From NCBI GenBank assembly GCA_016879935.1, contig JAACJQ010000274.1:1-46964 (forward strand): a stretch of DNA of 46,964 bases. The letters are read 5' to 3'. Under the pieces are notes generated by a model. The model ran no database searches, was not told where the DNA came from, and worked only from the letters and a program-made list of their open reading frames with translations. The position numbers and the translations under genes were made by a program. Positions 1-10,100 of this stretch are shown one piece after another; the first letter of the stretch is position 1, and every line of letters starts with the position of its first letter. Source of the DNA: Archangiaceae bacterium. Its GTDB lineage: Bacteria > Myxococcota > Myxococcia > Myxococcales > Myxococcaceae.

Positions 1-77
1 GATCGGCAGCTACCGCGCCAGCTCGTCAGCCAGGACGTAGGGGCGTCCTTGCGCTCGGCGATGCCGCGACGTCGATC
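1..77. repeat. Degenerate copy of the meaB 3' end
   Basis: Positions 1-77 repeat positions 118-199, which encode the last codons of MeaB and the bases after its stop. The copies agree except for a short difference after the GGGG near position 43 and a 4-nt deletion near position 65. The first copy is therefore out of frame and is not a working gene end. Positions 78-117 between the copies hold nothing I recognise. It may be a real local duplication, a remnant of a second meaB copy, or an assembly artefact at a contig edge. Confidence 0.8.
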
Positions 78-117
78 GCCGCGCACTCCCCTCGCCCCGT
101 CGACTGACCTTCGAGTT

Positions 118-199
118 GATCGGCAGCTACCGCGCCAGCTCGTCAGCCAGGACGTAGGGGTCGGCCTTGCGCTCGGCGATGCGTGCCGCGACGTCGATC
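118..199. repeat. Second copy of the direct repeat, within the meaB 3' end
   Basis: This is the intact partner of the repeat at 1-77. It contains the MeaB stop codon (127-129 on the minus strand) and the codons before it, so it is the parental copy. Confidence 0.8.
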
Positions 200-1161
200 A
201 GCTTTCCACGCTCACGCTCGAGCCGGTCGAGCCCCGCGCGGAGCAGCCGATCTTTCAGCAGCGTGAGGAACTGCGTCATCGCGCGCGTCTGTTCCCGCTT
301 TGCCTTCTCGCCAGTCTCCACGAGGTGCGTCTGGTGTTTGCCAATCGCGGCCACGAGCTCGTCGACGCCGGTCCCCTTCGCGGCGATCACCTTCTGAATC
401 AGCGGCTCCCACTCGACGGGGCCGGCTAGAGGCTGCTCGAGCGGCGTGCCCTCGGCCTTCGCCCTCACCATGCGGTGGTGGGCGTCGTGATCCATCGGAG
501 GCGCCTTGATCGCGTGCCGCAACTCTAGGGTCGCCCGTAGCTCGCGCACCATGCGGTCCGCGCCGTCGAGATCGGCCTTGTTCACGACGAAGACGTCGGC
601 GACCTCGAGAATGCCGGCCTTGATCGCCTGAATGTCGTCGCCCATGCCCGGCACGAGCACGACCACCGTCGTGTGCGCGAGCTGCGCGATGTCGATCTCG
701 TCCTGCCCGACGCCGACCGTCTCGACGATGATCACCTCGCGCCCCATCGCGTCCATCACGCGGAGACAATCACCGGTCGCGCGAGAGAGCCCACCGAGAT
801 TGCCCCGGGTGGCGAGAGAACGAATGAACACCCCGGGATCGGTCGCGTGGCCCTGCATGCGAATGCGATCGCCGAGAATGGCGCCACCAGTGAACGGACT
901 CGTCGGGTCGACCGCGATCACTCCGACCGACTTCCCCTGCGCGCGGTACGCCGTGATCAGTCGATCCGTCAGCGTCGACTTGCCCGCGCCAGGCGACCCC
1001 GTGATGCCGATGATCCACGCCTTTCCCGTCATCGGAAACAGCAGCTTCAGCGCGTCGGTCGCCAGCGGAGCGCCATCGTCGATCAGCCGCATCAACCGCG
1101 AGGCCTTGCGAACGTCACCCGCCAACACGCCGTCGGCGAGCTCCTGCGCCGTCATCGTCAC
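127..1161 (-). CDS. meaB: Methylmalonyl-CoA mutase-associated GTPase MeaB (ArgK family)
   Basis: A G3E-family P-loop GTPase of 344 residues, the usual size for MeaB/ArgK. MeaB is a chaperone that loads and protects adenosylcobalamin in methylmalonyl-CoA mutase, on the propionyl-CoA to succinyl-CoA route. The sequence shows Walker A GSPGAGKST near residues 55-63, the ETVGVGQ switch region near 145-151 and the NKAD guanine-specificity motif near 194-197. The start is GTG at 1161, inside a GTGA overlap with the stop of the upstream gene; an ATG two codons later at 1155 is the alternative. No mutase gene is in the window. Co-transcription with an acyl-CoA dehydrogenase fits branched-chain or odd-chain acyl-CoA breakdown. 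Confidence 0.95.
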   Translation of the reverse strand: MTMTAQELADGVLAGDVRKASRLMRLIDDGAPLATDALKLLFPMTGKAWIIGITGSPGAGKSTLTDRLITAYRAQGKSVGVIAVDPTSPFTGGAILGDRIRMQGHATDPGVFIRSLATRGNLGGLSRATGDCLRVMDAMGREVIIVETVGVGQDEIDIAQLAHTTVVVLVPGMGDDIQAIKAGILEVADVFVVNKADLDGADRMVRELRATLELRHAIKAPPMDHDAHHRMVRAKAEGTPLEQPLAGPVEWEPLIQKVIAAKGTGVDELVAAIGKHQTHLVETGEKAKREQTRAMTQFLTLLKDRLLRAGLDRLERERGKLIDVAARIAERKADPYVLADELAR

Positions 1162-2018
1162 TCCACCACCTCGATCTGCTCGATGGGCACACCCATCAAC
1201 TCCGACACGAGCGCGCGAATACCGGGGAACTCGTCGAGCTCGAAACGCTCGGCCCAGATCTTCCCCTTCGGCCCCGCCAGCAGCCCACGAAACGTTCGAC
1301 CCTGCAGGCGCGCAGCAGCGAAGCGCACCGTGTCTTCACCGACTTTGAGCTCGCAGAAGAACTCCATCACGCTGCGCGGCGGCACCATGGCGTCACCGAA
1401 CGCCTCGAAGAGCGCCTTCAGGCTGATGCTGACGTCGAGCTCGGCCGGAACATCTTCGCGTGGGGGCGGAGCGCTCGAGCCAGCGACGTCGCCGAACATC
1501 GCGTAGAGGAAGTCCTCCAGCGCGGCGCGATCTCGAAACTCGCTGAGCTCGAAGACGGTCGGCGCCCCGATCGTGAGCTCCTGCCCGTCGTGCAGACACC
1601 TGACGACCCTGAACTGGCCGACCCGGCTCGAGCCGAGGGTGAAGCGAAAGGGGCCACGCTCGAGCTCTGCGCCGAGCTGCAAGGTCGCGGGGTCGACCTT
1701 CGCGCTGATGCCCAGCGCCGACAGCTCGTTGGAGCGCCGCTCGAGCTGGTACAGGTGATCATTCAACGTCTGCATGACGAGATCTTCGAGGCGCGAAGTG
1801 CCGGTGAGGAACGCCAGGTTGATCGGCTGTGCGCCGACGAACTCAGGCGGCCCGACGTAGAGGAGCCGGTCGCCCATGACGGTGAAGCTGACGCTCGAGA
1901 TCACCTGCCGCGTGAGGGGGTTCAGCGCAAGCCCCGACGCGAGCTCGAGCTCGGCTTCGACGACGCCATCGGTATCGGCCACCTTGAGGCCGAGGCCCTC
2001 GAGGAAGGCGCGGTCCAT
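1158..2018 (-). CDS. Conserved-looking protein of unknown function between acd and meaB
   Basis: A 286-residue protein with no motif I recognise. It has no signal peptide or membrane segment and is acidic and rich in Leu, Glu and Phe. It starts at ATG 2018, 11 nt after the acyl-CoA dehydrogenase stop, and its TGA overlaps the meaB GTG, so the three genes look like one translationally coupled operon. The context suggests a job connected with acyl-CoA or B12-dependent metabolism, but this is inferred from position only. Confidence 0.8.
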   Translation of the reverse strand: MDRAFLEGLGLKVADTDGVVEAELELASGLALNPLTRQVISSVSFTVMGDRLLYVGPPEFVGAQPINLAFLTGTSRLEDLVMQTLNDHLYQLERRSNELSALGISAKVDPATLQLGAELERGPFRFTLGSSRVGQFRVVRCLHDGQELTIGAPTVFELSEFRDRAALEDFLYAMFGDVAGSSAPPPREDVPAELDVSISLKALFEAFGDAMVPPRSVMEFFCELKVGEDTVRFAAARLQGRTFRGLLAGPKGKIWAERFELDEFPGIRALVSELMGVPIEQIEVVE

Positions 2019-2029
2019 AGGCGGCCGGT

Positions 2030-3172
2030 TTAGCCCTTCAGGAGTTCGCGCGCGATGATGTTGCGCTGAATCTCACTCGTGCCTTCGCCGATCTCGCAGA
2101 GCTTCGCGTCGCGAAGGTAGCGCTCGACGGGGAACTCACGCGTGTAGCCATAGCCGCCGTGAATCTGCACGGCCTTGTTGCACGCGCGGGTCGCGGCCTC
2201 CGAGGCGAACAACTTCGCGATCGACGCCTCGCGTGTGTACGGCTTGCCCGCGTCGGCCACTGCGGCAGATCGGTAGACGAGCATGCGTGCCGCATCGATC
2301 TCGGTCTGCATGTCGGCCAGCATCCACCGAATCGCCTGGAAGTCGCCGATGGGCTGACCGAAGGCCGAACGATCTTTCGAGTAGCGCACCGATTCACGAA
2401 TCGCGGCAGCGCCGAGGCCGACCGAGAGCGCGCCGATGGTGATGCGGCCGCCGTCGAGAATCTTCATGGTGTCGATGAAGCCGTGATCGACTTCCCCGAG
2501 GCGCTGGCTGTCGGCCACTTCGACGTTGTCGAGGTAGAGCTCGGCCGTGTCAGACGAGCGCATGCCCAGCTTCCCGTGAATGGAGCGCTGGCTGAACCCC
2601 TTCATCCCCTTCTCGAGGATGAAGGCGGTGATGCCCTTCTGGCGCTTCTCGGGGCTGGTGAGCGCAAGTACGACGAACGTGTCGCCGACGGTGCCCTGCG
2701 TGATGAACATCTTGGCGCCGTTGAGCAACCAGCGGTCGCCCTTCTTCACAGCCGTCGTCTTCATGCCGGCGGCGTCACTCCCCGAGCCGGGCTCGGTCAG
2801 CCCCCATGCGCCCAGCGACTCCGCCGAGGCCAGCCGCGGCAGGTACTTCTTCTTCTGCGCGTCGTTGCCAAAGACGCGAATGTGGCTGGTGCCGAGGCCG
2901 TTGTGGGACGCAACCGTGAGAGCGAGCGAGCCGTCGTACTTGGCGACCTCCTCGACCGCGACGGCGACCGCCAACGCGCCCATGTTCGCACCGCCGTACT
3001 CCTCGCCGATGCGAATGCCCATGATGCCGAGCTGACCCAACTCGCGAACGATCTCGAGCGGGAACTTCTCGGTCGCGTCCCAGTCGCGCGCCTTGTCCTT
3101 CACGCGTCGCTCGCAGAAGTCGCGAACGGTTGCCTGCAGCGCCTTGACGTCTTCAGGAAGCTCGAAGTCCAT
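2030..3172 (-). CDS. Acyl-CoA dehydrogenase
   Basis: An FAD-dependent acyl-CoA dehydrogenase that oxidises acyl-CoA to the 2,3-enoyl-CoA and passes electrons to ETF. From ATG 3172 it has 380 residues, the normal length; the reading frame is open 51 codons further upstream, but that part has no family similarity. Visible signatures are the [11 protein letters not shown] and FITQGTVGD flavin/substrate segments, [11 protein letters not shown], and the C-terminal [10 protein letters not shown] segment. The Glu of that GEGT is where short- and medium-chain enzymes carry the catalytic base, which argues against the isovaleryl-CoA type. The exact chain length preferred cannot be read here. It is the first gene of the operon with the unknown 286-aa protein and meaB. 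Confidence 0.95.
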   Translation of the reverse strand: MDFELPEDVKALQATVRDFCERRVKDKARDWDATEKFPLEIVRELGQLGIMGIRIGEEYGGANMGALAVAVAVEEVAKYDGSLALTVASHNGLGTSHIRVFGNDAQKKKYLPRLASAESLGAWGLTEPGSGSDAAGMKTTAVKKGDRWLLNGAKMFITQGTVGDTFVVLALTSPEKRQKGITAFILEKGMKGFSQRSIHGKLGMRSSDTAELYLDNVEVADSQRLGEVDHGFIDTMKILDGGRITIGALSVGLGAAAIRESVRYSKDRSAFGQPIGDFQAIRWMLADMQTEIDAARMLVYRSAAVADAGKPYTREASIAKLFASEAATRACNKAVQIHGGYGYTREFPVERYLRDAKLCEIGEGTSEIQRNIIARELLKG

Positions 3173-3292
3173 GCGGGGAATGCCTCGATGAGTCGGTGAC
3201 GGCGTGTCTCTATCGCCTTTCACGCACAGCGACCACACGAGCGAGATGACGCGCGCTGGCATTTCGATTCGCAGGTTTCTGCGAACGAGCCC

Positions 3293-3330
3293 GAATGAAA
3301 ACGGCGTGCCCTCGCTGGAGGACACGCCGT
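3293..3330 (-). terminator. Rho-independent terminator closing the glt operon
   Basis: On the minus strand ACGGCGTG and CACGCCGT (3323-3330 and 3301-3308) form a perfect 8-bp stem. A U-G wobble and a CCTC/GAGG inner stem around a CAGC loop extend it to about 13 bp. The run TTTTCATT follows. It lies 23 nt after the gltG stop. Confidence 0.85.
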
Positions 3331-3353
3331 CGGTGCATCAGGAACGGGAGCGG

Positions 3354-5195
3354 TTACTCGCCGCTCTCGTCACCAGCCGCCTTGAAGATCCAGGGGAAGG
3401 TGACGTTCACGATGCCGCCGCCGTCAGGCTCCGGGAACTTCCAGCGGCGAATGCGCTGGAGGATGCAGCTCTCGACGTTGGCGTTGCCGATGGAGCTCTC
3501 GGAGACGGCGGCCTCAGAGACGCCACCGCTCGGGTCGATGGTCCACGCGACCGCGACCTTGCCCGCGAGGGCGGGGTTCGCCTGCAGCTCCTGCTCGTAG
3601 CAGAACTTGATTTCGTTCTGGTGGCGCTTGATGACCTTCATGATGACGTCCTTGTCGAGGCCACCGACGACGGTCGTCTTGCCGGGGATGATGCGGGTCG
3701 TGCCCTTCCCCTTGCCACCCAGGTCGATGGAGCCGTAGCCACCCGCGCCGCGCCCGCCGCCCTTCGTGCCGAGACCGCCGAGGCCGAGGCCGTTACCGCC
3801 GCCGCCGGCGCCAGCGCCACGCGAACCGAGACCACCGACGCCCTGCGCATCACCAACGCCAGCGCCGCCCTGGAGACCGCCGAGCGCGTTGTTGATGCCC
3901 GTGCCGAGACCACCGGGGCCGAAGACGTTCGACGACGCGCCGCCAGCGAACATGCCGGCCATCAGCGAGCTGACCTTCTTGCGGTCTTCTTCACGCTTGT
4001 TCACGTCGACGACGGGAGCGCCCTTCTTCGAAGGATCGGCGTCGGGCTTCTTCGCGTCCTGCTTGCCGAACTTGCCTTCCTTCTCTTTCGCCTTCTCGCC
4101 TTCCTGAACGCCCGACTTGTCCTGGAACTTCTTCACTTCCTGCTTCTTCTCGGGCTTGACCACCATCTTCACGTACTTGGACGGGTTGGCGAAGATGTCG
4201 TCTCCGTCGCCACCCTCGCCCATCGGCGTGATGATCATCGCCGCGACGAGGGCGATGAACGCCATGACGCAGATGCTGGTGATCTTGAAGAACGTGAAGT
4301 CGTGCTCATCGAGGGTGTTGAGGCTGATGGCAGCGCTCGGGCGCACGTAGCGAACGATGAAGGCCACCTGCTCGAACGAAACCTGAGCGCGATCGTGAAG
4401 GCCGATCTCGACGGCGTCGGCGCGAACACCACCGTCGGCCGCCTTCAGCTTGCCTTCGCCCTTGAGCTGCTCCTTCGACTTGTGGCTGTCGCCCTTCGTC
4501 GAGACGATGACGCCGGCCTCGGAGGGGACGTTCACGACAGCGCTGCTGCCCTTGCCCTGCGTGAGCGTGAAGAGGTCGCCGACGCCAGGAGAGAAGACGT
4601 TGAAGCGAGCCTGCGCGTTCTCACCGACGGTGACGGGAACGCCTTCACCGAAGTGCTGAACGTTGATGAGGGTATCGCCCCACAGCAGTGCGACCTGGAG
4701 GATCTTCTCGGTCTCGGTCGGGATCGCTTCGGCAGGGAGCGGCTCGGTGAAGAGGGCCGCCGCGTTCTTGCCCGTGCCAGCGAGGGCGCGCGGAGCGTCC
4801 TTCTTGGCCTTCTTGTCCTTCTTCTTCTCGTGCTTCGACTCCGACTTGGCTTCGGCCTTCGGCTCTTCCTTCTTGGCCTCGACCTTCGCGTCGCCGTTCT
4901 TCAGCACGACCTTGACCTTCGTGCCGCCGATCTCGAGCACCTCGCCCGACGTGATCGGCTTTTCCTTCACCGTCTCGTTCGAGATCTTCGTGCCCTCGGC
5001 CGATCCGAGATCCATCACGATGAGCTTGCCGTCGTTGGCGACCTTCACCATGCAGTGAAGGTTCGACACCTTCGGATCAGTGACCTTCACGTTCGCAGAG
5101 TCACCCGAGCCGAGAATGATGCTCTCGAGCTCGGAGGTGGACTCGGAGACCTTGCCATCGGGGCTGGTGATCTCGAAGGTGACCTTGTTCGCCAT
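3354..5195 (-). CDS. gltG: GltG-like FHA / AgmX-PglI C-terminal domain inner-membrane protein
   Basis: A 613-residue protein with the build of M. xanthus GltG and NfsG. Residues about 20-100 form an FHA-like fold, followed by a Lys/Glu-rich linker (105-135), a second globular region (145-290), one membrane helix (about 302-323), a charged periplasmic stretch, a Gly-rich hinge (415-500) and a TonB-like AgmX/PglI C-terminal domain (515-605). Family members link a cytoplasmic regulatory domain to periplasmic partners of the gliding or spore-coat machine. The FHA is atypical: the usual GR is LGS (28-30), S44 and H47 are kept, and the usual TNG is AEG (66-68). ATG 5195 has a GAGG ribosome site about 7 nt upstream. 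It is the last gene before a strong terminator. Glt and Nfs paralogues cannot be told apart from motifs. Confidence 0.8.
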   Translation of the reverse strand: MANKVTFEITSPDGKVSESTSELESIILGSGDSANVKVTDPKVSNLHCMVKVANDGKLIVMDLGSAEGTKISNETVKEKPITSGEVLEIGGTKVKVVLKNGDAKVEAKKEEPKAEAKSESKHEKKKDKKAKKDAPRALAGTGKNAAALFTEPLPAEAIPTETEKILQVALLWGDTLINVQHFGEGVPVTVGENAQARFNVFSPGVGDLFTLTQGKGSSAVVNVPSEAGVIVSTKGDSHKSKEQLKGEGKLKAADGGVRADAVEIGLHDRAQVSFEQVAFIVRYVRPSAAISLNTLDEHDFTFFKITSICVMAFIALVAAMIITPMGEGGDGDDIFANPSKYVKMVVKPEKKQEVKKFQDKSGVQEGEKAKEKEGKFGKQDAKKPDADPSKKGAPVVDVNKREEDRKKVSSLMAGMFAGGASSNVFGPGGLGTGINNALGGLQGGAGVGDAQGVGGLGSRGAGAGGGGNGLGLGGLGTKGGGRGAGGYGSIDLGGKGKGTTRIIPGKTTVVGGLDKDVIMKVIKRHQNEIKFCYEQELQANPALAGKVAVAWTIDPSGGVSEAAVSESSIGNANVESCILQRIRRWKFPEPDGGGIVNVTFPWIFKAAGDESGE

Positions 5196-5265
5196 GGGGA
5201 CCTCGGTGACGCGACTGCTGGGGTGAAGGTGAAGCGGTTGTCCGTCCGGCCGACGGAGAGAACTT

Positions 5266-5529
5266 TCAGAGGTTGTCGACAGACTTCTGCAGCTCGGGGT
5301 TGAAGTTGTCGCGCACCTTGATCAGCGTGCGGAACGTCGTCTTCTTCTTGCTGACGGAGTAGCTGCCTTCGGGCTTGGTGAGTTCGCCTTCGACGGCGAC
5401 GTCGGTGAAGTCGATGACCGTCTTCTTGCGCGTCACGACGCGGTCGGCTTCACGAATGACCTTGTCCTGAGCGAACGAGGGGGCCGCGATGGCCGTGACC
5501 ACTGCAATCACCATCAAGAAACGCTTCAT
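5266..5529 (-). CDS. gltF: Small exported protein in the GltF position
   Basis: An 87-residue protein with a clear signal peptide (MKRFLMVIAVVTAIAAPSFA, then Q) and a short basic mature part ending in VDNL. The start is set by GGAGG at 5534-5538, four bases before ATG 5529; the frame is open upstream but reads as low-complexity Arg-rich shadow. It lies between the GltE-like and GltG-like genes, where the small GltF or NfsF component would be expected. The symbol rests mainly on position, size and the signal peptide, since I see no diagnostic motif. The gap to the gltE stop is 154 nt and to gltG 70 nt. Confidence 0.7.
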   Translation of the reverse strand: MKRFLMVIAVVTAIAAPSFAQDKVIREADRVVTRKKTVIDFTDVAVEGELTKPEGSYSVSKKKTTFRTLIKVRDNFNPELQKSVDNL

Positions 5530-5533
5530 GCTG

Positions 5534-5538
5534 CCTCC
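5534..5538 (-). promoter_or_regulatory. Ribosome binding site fixing the gltF start
   Basis: GGAGG on the minus strand with a 4-nt spacer to ATG 5529. It picks this internal ATG over the longer open frame reaching 5772. Confidence 0.75.
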
Positions 5539-5666
5539 GTGCGCCCCTGTGGACAGCTGTGGCAGGGGCCGGGTTCCTGAAAAGTTGGCGGACACTAGGG
5601 GATCAGCGAGTCGTTTGGAAGACCACCAAAGCGCCGAATTGTCCACTTTCGACGCCACCCCGAATC

Positions 5667-5683
5667 TTCTCAAGCGCTGAGAA
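5667..5683 (-). repeat. Post-stop hairpin element, copy A
   Basis: On the minus strand TTCTCAGCGCTTGAGAA follows the gltE stop codon directly. TTCTCA and TGAGAA can form a 6-bp stem. Sixteen bases of it recur inverted at 16000-16015, also just after a stop codon in the same locus. No U-run follows, so it is not a canonical terminator. Confidence 0.6.
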
Positions 5684-7087
5684 TTATGGCTTCTTCTCTT
5701 CGGCCTTGGGGGCTTCAGCGGGCTTCGCCTCTTCAGCCTTCGGAGCCTCTTTCGGGGCGTCCTTCGGTGCATCGGCCTTGGGCGCTTCGGCCGGTGGCGT
5801 GGTGGTCGCGGGAGGCGTCGTCGCGCCGTTGGGAGCGGCGGGATCGGCCGGCGCCGGATCAGGAGCCTTCTCGGCCTCCTGCTCGGCCTTGTCGAGCATC
5901 GACGGGCCGGTGGGCGCCGCAGGCTTCGGCTTCTCCGGAGCGGGCTGGGCAGCCTGCTGACCCGACTTCTGCATCGCGAGAATGCCCTTCACCTTGTTGT
6001 CGATCATCTGCTGGTCCTGGGCAGAGGTGGTCGACAACGCCTTGCACTTCTCGAAGAAGCCGAGCGCCTTGTCCCAGCCGGTCTTGTCGGCGGCGTAGGC
6101 CCAGGCCGCGCCGCACACGGCGTCGTTCTGGTCGGACTTGAGCGAGAGCACCTTCTCGAACACTTCGCCGGCCTTGAGGCCCTTCTTGGCGTCTTTGCCC
6201 TTCTGGCCGTCGAGCGCCCACGCATACGCGAGGAAGTTCTCGTAGCGGGTCGGGTCGAGCTCGGTGGTGCGACCGAGGTTCTTCTCGGCCGTGAGGTAGT
6301 CACGGTAGCTGAGCGCCATCGCGCCGATGTTGAAGAGGCTGGGCGCGAAGTCTTTGTTGAGGCTCACGGCCTTCTGGAACTGGGCGAGCGCGAGGCGCTT
6401 CTCCTGCTGCTGCAGGTAGATGAGGCCGAGGTTGTTGTAGTCGCCCGGATCCTTCTCATCGAGCTTCTTGGCGTTGATCGAGATGAACTGCGCGAGCGGC
6501 AAGTTGCCCTGATCGAAGTAGATGAGCGCGAGGTTCTTGTACGCGTCGGGGTTGTCCTTCGTGCGCGAGAGCACGCGACGCGCCGTCTCTTCGGCCTTCG
6601 CGTAGTTCTTGGCCAGGCGGTAGGCGACCGTGAGGTTGTTGTTCAGCTCGACGTCGAACTCGTTGTCCTTCAGCGCCTCTTCGTACAGCGCGATCGCCTC
6701 GGCGAACTTGTCCTGGAGGCGGTAGACGCGCCCGAGGTTGAGCAACGTCGGCTTGTGCTTCGGGTCGATCTTGTGAGCGGCCTCGTAGCGGGTCTGCGCA
6801 TCGGTGAGCCGGCCCTGCCGCTCGGCGATGACGCCCAGGTTGTACTGGGTGACCATGCTGGCGGGCACCTTGTCGGCGACCTTGGTGAAGAGCGTGTTGG
6901 CCTCGTCGAGGTTGCCGCTGTCGAACGCAGCGACGCCCTTGTCGAAGTTCTCCTTCGCACTGGGCAGCTTCGGGGGCGGGGGCGGCGCGACAACGACGTC
7001 CTTCTTCTCCTCGACCTTCGTGGTGGTGCACGCGGTGAGGCCGGAGGCGGTGGCGACGATGGTGAGGGCAGCGATCTTGAGCTTCAT
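5684..7087 (-). CDS. gltE: GltE (AglT)-like TPR lipoprotein
   Basis: A 467-residue lipoprotein. The signal peptide ends in a lipobox-like LTAC (Cys20), followed by a Pro-rich spacer. About eight TPR-like helical repeats run from residues 45 to 330, with typical motifs such as YNLGVIAERQGR, LNLGRVYRLQDK and YNNLGLIYLQQQ. The C-terminal hundred residues are a low-complexity Pro/Ala/Lys/Glu tail. In M. xanthus GltE (AglT) and NfsE are TPR proteins of the trans-envelope motility or spore-coat complex. ATG 7087 follows the gltD stop by 32 nt, with AGGAA upstream, which indicates co-transcription with gltD. Confidence 0.8.
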   Translation of the reverse strand: MKLKIAALTIVATASGLTACTTTKVEEKKDVVVAPPPPPKLPSAKENFDKGVAAFDSGNLDEANTLFTKVADKVPASMVTQYNLGVIAERQGRLTDAQTRYEAAHKIDPKHKPTLLNLGRVYRLQDKFAEAIALYEEALKDNEFDVELNNNLTVAYRLAKNYAKAEETARRVLSRTKDNPDAYKNLALIYFDQGNLPLAQFISINAKKLDEKDPGDYNNLGLIYLQQQEKRLALAQFQKAVSLNKDFAPSLFNIGAMALSYRDYLTAEKNLGRTTELDPTRYENFLAYAWALDGQKGKDAKKGLKAGEVFEKVLSLKSDQNDAVCGAAWAYAADKTGWDKALGFFEKCKALSTTSAQDQQMIDNKVKGILAMQKSGQQAAQPAPEKPKPAAPTGPSMLDKAEQEAEKAPDPAPADPAAPNGATTPPATTTPPAEAPKADAPKDAPKEAPKAEEAKPAEAPKAEEKKP

Positions 7088-7119
7088 GGGCTGTGTTCCT
7101 TGTCTCTCTCGTCGTCGAT

Positions 7120-10100
7120 TCAGCGGCTACCAGCGCCAGCGGCCGGAGCCGCTGCGCTCGGGGCAGGCGTCGTGGGCGCCGGAGCGACCTTCTGCTCCTC
7201 GGGCTCGGTCGGCAGCGGCGCGTCGTTCGCGGGAGGCTGCTTCTCGAAGCCGGACGTCACGAAGAACTCCGACCCACGGTATGAGACGTCTCGCGTCTTG
7301 CCGTAGGTTCCCGGCTTGTACTTGTTGAGCTTGTCCTGCGCGAGGAGCGTCCACTCCGTGTAGAGCGTGAGCTCGGTCGACTTCGCGAGCGCCTTCTCGA
7401 ACGCTTCAACCGACTTCTCTTCGAGGGGGAAGATGTACCGGTTCTCGATTTCGCCGCGGAAGATGTCGAGCTGATCCTGGTCGAAGCCGGGCGGGTCGGG
7501 CAGCTCCACGAGGCTGGTCGCGAGGTCGGAGTACAGCAGGCCGATTCGCGTGAGCGCCGCGATGCCGTAGTCGGGGTTACCGATGGTCAGCACTTCGGTG
7601 TAGCTCTTCTCGAGCTCAGACAGCGTCTTCTGCTTCGCGGGCAGGTCCTTCTTGAAGGTCTTGATCGACTTGAAACGGAACGCCGTGTACGAGTTCCACG
7701 TCGGCTCGAGCTGGAAGAAGCGCGTGTGCGCCGCCGCGAGCATCGCGCGGTCGTTCTTCTTCTCTTCGTCCTTCATCTTGGGGAACGACGTCGTGATGTC
7801 CTTGGCGAGGCGATCCATGCCCGCCGAGTCCTTCAGCTTCTGCGCGATGAGGAACTGACGGTACTTGATGTCGATCTTCCGCGTGTCGGTGACGCGGGGA
7901 TCCTTCGCGTAGGTGGTGAGGAACGTGTCGTAGTGCTTGGTCGCGTCGGCGAGCTGGTTGGTCTTCTCGAGCACCAGGCCGATGTTGAACGCGATCTCAG
8001 GAGCGTCCTTCTTGTCCTTGAAGCGCGTGACGTAGCGCTTGTACGCAGCGATGGCCTTGTCGAACTTGCCGACGCCCTCGTACCAGAAGCCGGCGTTGTA
8101 CTGAGCGTCGGCCACCCACTCCGCCGCCGCCTTCTTCTGTGCCTCACGCTCGGTCTCGAGCGCCTTGATCTCGTCGTTCGTCACCGCTGAACCGTCCGGC
8201 CACTTCGCGCCGGCCTTCGGCAGCTGGAACGTCGTCACGACCGTGGTCTTGGGCAGCTCCTTCTTGGCCGCTTTCGCCGCCTTCTCGGCCTTCTCGCGGG
8301 CGTCCTTCTCGTCCTTGAGCAGCTGCTTGATGTTCTCGTAACCGACCGCCTTGTCGCCGGCGGCCATGTCGTAGGTCGCGATGAAGTTCTCGTACATCGC
8401 GGCCGACTTCTCGAAGCTGGCGAGCTTCTCGTAGAAGAACGCGAGGCCGTTCTTCACGCGCAGGTCGAACATCGAGTCGGCGTACTCCTTGAGAATGCGC
8501 TCACCGATCTCGATCGACTTGTCCTGCTCGTTGGCTTCACGCGAGATCTCCATCGCGTACACCATCGCGCGGGCGGCGTTCTTCGAGTTGGGGAACTCCT
8601 TCTGGAAGTCGAGGAACAGGTCGCGGGCCTTCTTCACGTCCTTGTCCTTCTTGTAGATGATCTCGTCGACGTACTTGTACTGCGAGCCTTCGACGACGTT
8701 GGCGACGCGCGACTTGAAGTCAGGCTTGGCCTTGGCCATCAGCTTGGTGTTCGCCTTGAAGAGGCGGGCCAGCTTGTTCAGCTCGAGCCACTCTTCCTTC
8801 TCTTCGAGCACGCCCATCGACAGGTCGGCAGCGTCGGCCGAGCGGCCCTCTTCGGGGTACTTGTTGATGATGTCGCCGAAGCGGCGGGCGGCTTCGACGA
8901 AGTGGTTCTTGTCGTAATAGATGACGGCCGCCTGGTAGGCGATGTCGACCTCTTCGGCCGTCTTCGGGTACAGCTGGTTGTACTTGTCGCACGCGGCGAT
9001 CAGCGCCTGCTCGTACTTGGTGATCGGCTTCTCCTCGAGCTCCTTGATCGTGCGCTTGGTGACCTTCTTCGACTTCTCGACCTTGTCCTTCTTCTTGGTC
9101 TCTTCGACGAGCTTGTCGTCCTTCAGGTCGCTCTTCTGGAGCAGGCCGCGCTCGATCTTCACCAGCTTGTCGTACGAGAGAATCGCGTTGTACGCGGCGG
9201 TCTGACGGTACTTCTCCTGGCTGATCTCTTTCGCCTCGGGGCGGTTCGGAATCTTGAACGCGGTGACCTGATCGTACTGGGTGGCCGCGGCCTCCCACTC
9301 CTCGAGGGCCCAGAGAATTTCGGCGTAGTAGTACTTGAGGTTGAAGGCGTGGTCCGAGACGAACTGCTCGTCTTCCGAGACCGCGAAGCCGTCGACGTAC
9401 TGCTTGTAGATGTCGCGGGCGAGGCGGTACGTGACCACCTGCTTCGTCTTCTGCGCCTCGTTGTGGTACTCGGTGACGGTCGTGCGCATCGCCTCTTCGG
9501 CGACGTTGAAGCCGTTGCGGAGCACGTCCTTCTTCGACTTGTTCGCTTCCCACCAGCTCGAGCCCGGCCGGTAGAGTTCGGCGAGCTTCTTCACTTCGGC
9601 CTTCACGTTGTCGCGCTGGCGCAGGCCTTCGTACGACTTGATGACCGCCTGCTGGAAGTCAGGCGCCGCTTCCGAGTTCGGGTTGTCGTTGAGCAGGTAG
9701 CGGAACGACTTGATGGCGTTGTCGTGGTGACCGGCCTCCTGCATGCCGTAGGCGAGCTTGCCGATGAGGTTGGTCTGCTTCTTCTTGCCGGCCTTCGCCT
9801 TGTAGTAGGCGATGGCATCGTCGGCGCGGTTCAGCTGAACGAACATGCGAACCGAGTCCTGGAGGGCTTCGTTCTTGAGGTCGGTGAAGACGCGCTCTTT
9901 GCCGGCGCCGGCCTTCTCGGCGATCTCGACCGTGTCCTGCAGCTTCTTGAGCGCCTTCTCGTGCTCGCCCGCGTTGAAGTCACACCAGGCCAGCTTGTAG
10001 AGCGCGTACGACTTGATGCGCGGGTTGCTCGTGGCGAACGCCTTCTCGAAGTAGCTGCGCGCCTTCTCGAGCACGTTGGCGACGTCGAAGTAGTGGTTGC

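Noticed and set aside
3204-5303. Plus-strand open frame of 699 codons opposite gltG
   Set aside because: It is the reverse-frame shadow of a well-supported FHA/AgmX-PglI protein; the product is repetitive Arg/Asp/Leu-rich with no domain.
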